64,000 bases of DNA, taken from positions 496,001-560,000 of the forward strand of contig NZ_JAANYY010000002.1 in the NCBI RefSeq assembly GCF_012274265.1, written 5' to 3'. The stretch is from Sphingopyxis microcysteis. Its GTDB lineage: Bacteria > Pseudomonadota > Alphaproteobacteria > Sphingomonadales > Sphingomonadaceae. Under the pieces are notes generated by a model, which had not been told where the DNA came from, searched no databases, and worked only from the letters and a program-made list of their open reading frames with translations. Both the position numbers and the translations under genes were made by a program. Of this stretch, positions 60,952 through 64,000 are shown piece after piece. Position 1 is the stretch's first letter; each line of letters opens with the position of its first letter.

Positions 60952-61893
60952 GTGCATCCGTTCCGCTGGCTGACGATCGCCATTTTGGCCCTCCTCCTCG
61001 CCGCCTGCTCGGGCGGCGCGCCGAAGGATGCCGAGGTTGTGATCCCGGCGGGCGCGAGCATCGCGAAGGCGGGGCAGATCCTCGAGGACGCAGGCATCGT
61101 CTCGGCGTCGAGCTTTCGCAACGAAGCGCGCTTCTTTGGCGGCGACGATCCGATCAAGCCCGGCGAATATAAAATCGAAAAGGGGATGGACGCGGGCGAC
61201 ATCCTGGAGCTGTTTCAGTCGGGCAAGACGATCCAGCGGCTGGTGATGATCCCCGAGGGCATGCCGTCGATCATGGTGTGGGAACGGCTGATGGCCGAAA
61301 AGCGGCTGAAGGGCGAAATCCCGGTGCCCGCCGAGGGCAGCATCTTGCCTGACAGCTATGCCTTTACCACCGGCGAAAGCCGCGCCGCGGTCGTCAAGCG
61401 CATGCAGGCGGCGATGGACAAGGCGTTCGCCGAGCTGTGGGCCAAACGGACGCCGCGCACCGCGGTCAAGAACCGCAACGAAGCGCTGACGCTCGCCTCG
61501 ATCGTCGAGAAGGAAACCGGCGTTCCCGCCGAGCGCCGCACCGTCGCGGGGGTTTATACCAACCGGTTGGCGGTCGGCATGCGGCTGCAAGCCGATCCGA
61601 CGATCATCTATCCGATCACCAAGGGAAAGCCGCTCGGTCGGCGGATATTGCGGTCCGAAATCCAGGCGGTGAACGGGTATAATACCTACAGCATGGCGGG
61701 GCTGCCGCAGGGGCCGATCGCCAACCCCGGCAAGGCGTCGATCGCGGCGGTGCTCGATCCCGAAGCGAACGATTATCTCTTCTTCGTTGCCAAGGGCGAC
61801 GGCGGGCATATCTTTGCGCGCACGCTGTCCGAACATAATGCCAATGTGCAGAAATGGTATGCGCTCCGCCGCGAACGCGGGGAGATGGAGTAG
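60952..61893 (+). CDS. mltG: Endolytic murein transglycosylase
   Basis: MltG is an inner-membrane lytic transglycosylase that cuts nascent glycan strands and helps set their length. The 313-residue protein has one N-terminal helix (WLTIAILALLLAACSGG), the LysM-like region with IVSASSFRNEARFF and PGEYKIEKGMDAGDIL. The YceG catalytic domain has the key Glu in LASIVEKET (about 186) and QADPTIIYPITKGKPLG. It starts with GTG, preceded by GGGAG at 60941-60945. The Cys in LAACSG might allow lipidation instead of a plain anchor. It follows fabF, as in other alphaproteobacteria. Confidence 0.93.
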   Translation: MHPFRWLTIAILALLLAACSGGAPKDAEVVIPAGASIAKAGQILEDAGIVSASSFRNEARFFGGDDPIKPGEYKIEKGMDAGDILELFQSGKTIQRLVMIPEGMPSIMVWERLMAEKRLKGEIPVPAEGSILPDSYAFTTGESRAAVVKRMQAAMDKAFAELWAKRTPRTAVKNRNEALTLASIVEKETGVPAERRTVAGVYTNRLAVGMRLQADPTIIYPITKGKPLGRRILRSEIQAVNGYNTYSMAGLPQGPIANPGKASIAAVLDPEANDYLFFVAKGDGGHIFARTLSEHNANVQKWYALRRERGEME

Positions 61894-61900
61894 GAGTCGG

Positions 61901-61979
61901 CCGTCGCCCCCGCGAAGGCGGGGGCCGCTAGCAAGCTTGTGATACACCGATAGCGGCCCCCGCCTTCGCGGGGGCGACG
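61901..61979. repeat. Paired REP-like element (family A)
   Basis: CCGTCGCCCCCGCGAAGGCG and its mirror ending GCGGGGGCGACG, with a 27-base spacer. Both loops have the GAA/TTC form. It lies 8 bases after the mltG stop. Confidence 0.92.
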
Positions 61980-61996
61980 CGGGGGGAGAGATGCCG

Positions 61997-63136
61997 ATGC
62001 GTCGATTGTTGGGATTGTCTGCCGTCACGTTGGCGCTCACTGCCTGCATGGCAGGCGGAGGCAGCGCAGCCGAGAAGGGCGCGACCGATGTCCGCATCGA
62101 ACCGGGTCCGGGGCTCGGCGCGCCGCGCGCGACGCACCAGCTGGTCGCGGCGGGCGAGGGCAGGCTGCTCGCGATCGGCGGCTGCGTCAGGTCGGGCTGC
62201 GAAGCGGGGCCCGCGAGCGCGACGGTCGACATCATCGCCGCGCCGGACATGCGGGTAATCGCGACGGGGCGGCTGCTCGCGCCGCGCATCCAGCCTTCGG
62301 CGGCGGCGCTGCCGGATGGCAAGGTGCTGATCCTCGGCGGCTGGGTCAATGGGCGGGTGAGCGGGGCGACCGAGATATTCGACCCCGCGACGGGCAAGTC
62401 GGTGGCTGGACCGGCGATGGCGGGGCCGCGCAACGCGCCGACCGTCGTGACGCTCGCCGATGGCCGCATCCTGATCGCGGGGGGATATGACGGGCGCGAT
62501 GTGCGCGCCGACGCCGAAATCTTCGACGCCGCGACAGGCCGGATGACCGCGACAGGGCCGCTCGCCGCCGCACGGAGCGGCGCGACGGGAACCTTGCTTG
62601 CCGACGGTCGGGTGCTCGTCGCCGGGGGCGGACGTCCCGACCGCGAACCGCGCCGCGCGCTCGCGAGCGCCGAGCTGTTCGATCCCGCCACCGGGCGCTT
62701 CACCCCCGCGGGAACGATGGCGCAGCAACGCTACAAGCATGGCGCGGTGCGGCTGGCGAACGGCGACGTGCTGATCGTCGGTGGATCGGACATTCGCGAC
62801 TATGGCGGCAAGCTGCGCTCGGTCGAGCGGTTCGATGTCGCGGCGGGGCGCTTTGTCCCCGCCGGCAACCTCGCCGATCCGCGGTTCAAGATTGCCGACG
62901 GGCTGCTGCTGCTCCCCGGCAACCGCGTGCTCGTCGCGGCGGGCGACGCGGCGCCGGAGATTTTCGACGTCGCGCGCGGGGTCGGGACACGCCTCGACTA
63001 TGACCTTGGCGGGCAGTGGAATTATATGACGCTGGTCCGCGCCGATGCGCGCACCGCGCTGCTCGCGGGCGGCTATCGCGAGGGACGGATCGAGCCGACC
63101 GACCAGAGCTGGATTGTCCATTTGCCGAAGGGGTGA
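61997..63136 (+). CDS. Kelch-repeat lipoprotein
   Basis: The 379-residue protein has a lipoprotein signal (MRRLLGLSAVTLALTACMAG, lipidation on the Cys) and a beta-propeller made of kelch-like repeats. Each has a doublet such as KVLILGGWVNGR, RILIAGGYDGRD, RVLVAGGGRP, DVLIVGGSDI, followed by an ExFDxATG element (AEIFDPATG, AELFDPATG). About five to six blades are visible. The ATG at 61997 has GGGGGGAGAG at good distance; the ATG at 61991 is too close to it. It may bind ligands or proteins at the envelope. The hydrolase gene begins 4 bases after its stop. Confidence 0.87.
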   Translation: MRRLLGLSAVTLALTACMAGGGSAAEKGATDVRIEPGPGLGAPRATHQLVAAGEGRLLAIGGCVRSGCEAGPASATVDIIAAPDMRVIATGRLLAPRIQPSAAALPDGKVLILGGWVNGRVSGATEIFDPATGKSVAGPAMAGPRNAPTVVTLADGRILIAGGYDGRDVRADAEIFDAATGRMTATGPLAAARSGATGTLLADGRVLVAGGGRPDREPRRALASAELFDPATGRFTPAGTMAQQRYKHGAVRLANGDVLIVGGSDIRDYGGKLRSVERFDVAAGRFVPAGNLADPRFKIADGLLLLPGNRVLVAAGDAAPEIFDVARGVGTRLDYDLGGQWNYMTLVRADARTALLAGGYREGRIEPTDQSWIVHLPKG

Positions 63137-63140
63137 CCCG

Positions 63141-63893
63141 ATGACGACTGCCAAGCTGTTCCTTCACGGTGTCCCCGACAGTCCCGCGATCTGGCGCCCG
63201 CTGCTCGCGGCGCTCGATCTGGGCGATACGCCGGTCGCGGTACCCGCGCTGCCCGGCTTCACCGCGCCGCTGCCCGCGGGTTTTCCTGCCACCAAGGAAG
63301 CCTATGCCGACTGGGCGGTGGGGCAGGCCGAGGCGCTGTACGCGGCGCACGGGCCGATCGACATCGTCGGGCATGACTGGGGCGCGCTCATCGCGCAGCG
63401 CGTGGCGATGCTGCGCCCCGACCTTCTCCGCAACTGGGCGTTGTCGAATGCGGTGATCGATCCCGACTATCGCGGTCACCGGATCGCGCGCATCTGGAAC
63501 ACGCCGATCCTTGGCGAGATCTTCATGGCGCTGAGCAAGGCCGACAAGCTCGCCGAGGGACTGGCCGCACAGGGCATGCCCGCCGACATCGCCGCCGAAG
63601 AGGCCGAACAGTGGCGGAGCAAGGACAAGCGCCGCGCGATCCTGAAGCTCTATCGATCGGCCAAAGGGCTGAGTTTCGAGCATGACTGGGCGCGTGACAT
63701 CGGAAAATTGCCCGCAAACGGCGCACTGATCTGGGGCGCGGGCGACCCCTATGTCGAACTCGCGGTTGCGCAGCGTTACGCCGCGAACACCGGCACGCCG
63801 CTGACCGTCATCGAGGGGGCAGGGCATTGGGCGATCGCCGAACGACCCGCCGAGGTCGCCGCGGCGCTCCATCGCTTCTGGTCAACACTCTGA
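63141..63893 (+). CDS. Alpha/beta fold hydrolase with aspartate nucleophile (haloalkane dehalogenase/epoxide hydrolase type)
   Basis: The 250-residue protein has the dehalogenase-like layout. HGVPDSPAIW supplies the oxyanion hole, Asp79 in VGHDWGALIAQ is the nucleophile (GHDWG instead of the esterase GxSxG), Asp202 in WGAGDPYVE is a likely acid and His229 in GAGHWAIAERP is the base. This combination suggests a haloalkane dehalogenase or epoxide hydrolase-like reaction, but the cap domain is small and the substrate is unknown. It is coupled closely to the kelch gene (4 bases apart). Nothing suggests export, unlike its neighbour. Confidence 0.87.
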   Translation: MTTAKLFLHGVPDSPAIWRPLLAALDLGDTPVAVPALPGFTAPLPAGFPATKEAYADWAVGQAEALYAAHGPIDIVGHDWGALIAQRVAMLRPDLLRNWALSNAVIDPDYRGHRIARIWNTPILGEIFMALSKADKLAEGLAAQGMPADIAAEEAEQWRSKDKRRAILKLYRSAKGLSFEHDWARDIGKLPANGALIWGAGDPYVELAVAQRYAANTGTPLTVIEGAGHWAIAERPAEVAAALHRFWSTL

Positions 63894-63997
63894 TCGGTTG
63901 GGTCGATCAACGAAAGCGGCGCACTCGATTTGACCTGGGCGCGCCGGTCTGCTCTTGGTGCGCCGCACAAAAATCCCCACAGAAAGGATTCTCTCCC

Positions 63998-64000
63998 ATG
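63998..64000 (+). CDS. Start codon of a gene that continues beyond the window
   Basis: AAAGGA at 63981-63986, followed after 11 bases by ATG at 63998, suggests a translation start on the plus strand at the window edge. No protein sequence is visible, so nothing can be said about function. Confidence 0.35.

Noticed and set aside
8675..61979. The repeated GC-rich palindromes as a CRISPR array
   Set aside because: Copies are dispersed one by one between genes, are inverted pairs, and have no regular spacers or cas genes.

Overview
This 64 kb window reads as a core chromosomal segment of a GC-rich alphaproteobacterium, most likely a member of the Sphingomonadales (Sphingopyxis/Sphingomonas type). 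The evidence is the gene content and order: gatCAB, aroA/cmk/rpsA/ihfB, a FYDLN zinc-ribbon protein, CarD, hrcA-grpE, rph-rdgB-hemW, lppC/rsmI/yraN/gshB and acpP-fabF-mltG are typical alphaproteobacterial neighbourhoods, and the proteins are rich in Ala, Arg, Gly and Asp, as expected at high GC. There is no rRNA operon, prophage, insertion sequence, plasmid function or CRISPR array. The species assignment is an inference from gene order and protein style.

Layout. 1-6.6 kb: end of a membrane protein, the tRNA-dependent amidotransferase operon gatCAB, a secreted protein and a secreted amidohydrolase. 6.6-13 kb: tRNA-Leu, trigger factor with an unusual Lys/Ala/Pro tail, a 3-methyladenine DNA glycosylase, a ferredoxin, a 23S rRNA methyltransferase, tRNA-Tyr and a secreted S9 peptidase. 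13-20 kb: a DUF4112 protein, a peptide-binding lipoprotein, a GNAT-like protein, tRNA-Leu, an ABC-2 exporter, and a MarR regulator divergent from a serine hydrolase across a near-perfect palindrome. 20-26 kb: ihfB, rpsA, cmk and aroA on the minus strand, then the FYDLN protein and tRNA-Ala. 26-31 kb: an Rrf2 regulator divergent from a surface-antigen/periplasmic ClpP-like pair, an HD protein, enoyl-CoA hydratase and a short-chain dehydrogenase. 31-42 kb: carD, truA, fmt, recR, def, grpE, hrcA, rph, rdgB, hemW, xerC. 43-49 kb: DedA, gshB, yraN, rsmI, lppC, infC and an NRDE protein. 49-64 kb: an S10 peptidase, a Gfo/Idh oxidoreductase, uvrB, a DUF3617 lipoprotein, a frameshifted glyoxalase-like gene, a membrane-anchored regulator-like TPR protein with an S12 hydrolase, acpP-fabF-mltG, a kelch lipoprotein and an alpha/beta hydrolase.

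Most genes serve translation (gatCAB, fmt, def, infC, rpsA, truA, rlmB, rsmI, four tRNAs), protein folding (tig, grpE, hrcA), envelope and fatty-acid synthesis (acpP, fabF, mltG, lppC) and DNA maintenance (uvrB, recR, xerC, alkA-like). The most unusual feature lies between the genes. More than twenty intergenic palindromic elements from at least six families act as paired inverted units, and several show matched changes in both arms or compensatory changes within stems between copies. This suggests selection or processing of a folded single strand. A second point of interest is a possible AUA start codon for infC placed at ideal distance from a strong Shine-Dalgarno sequence.
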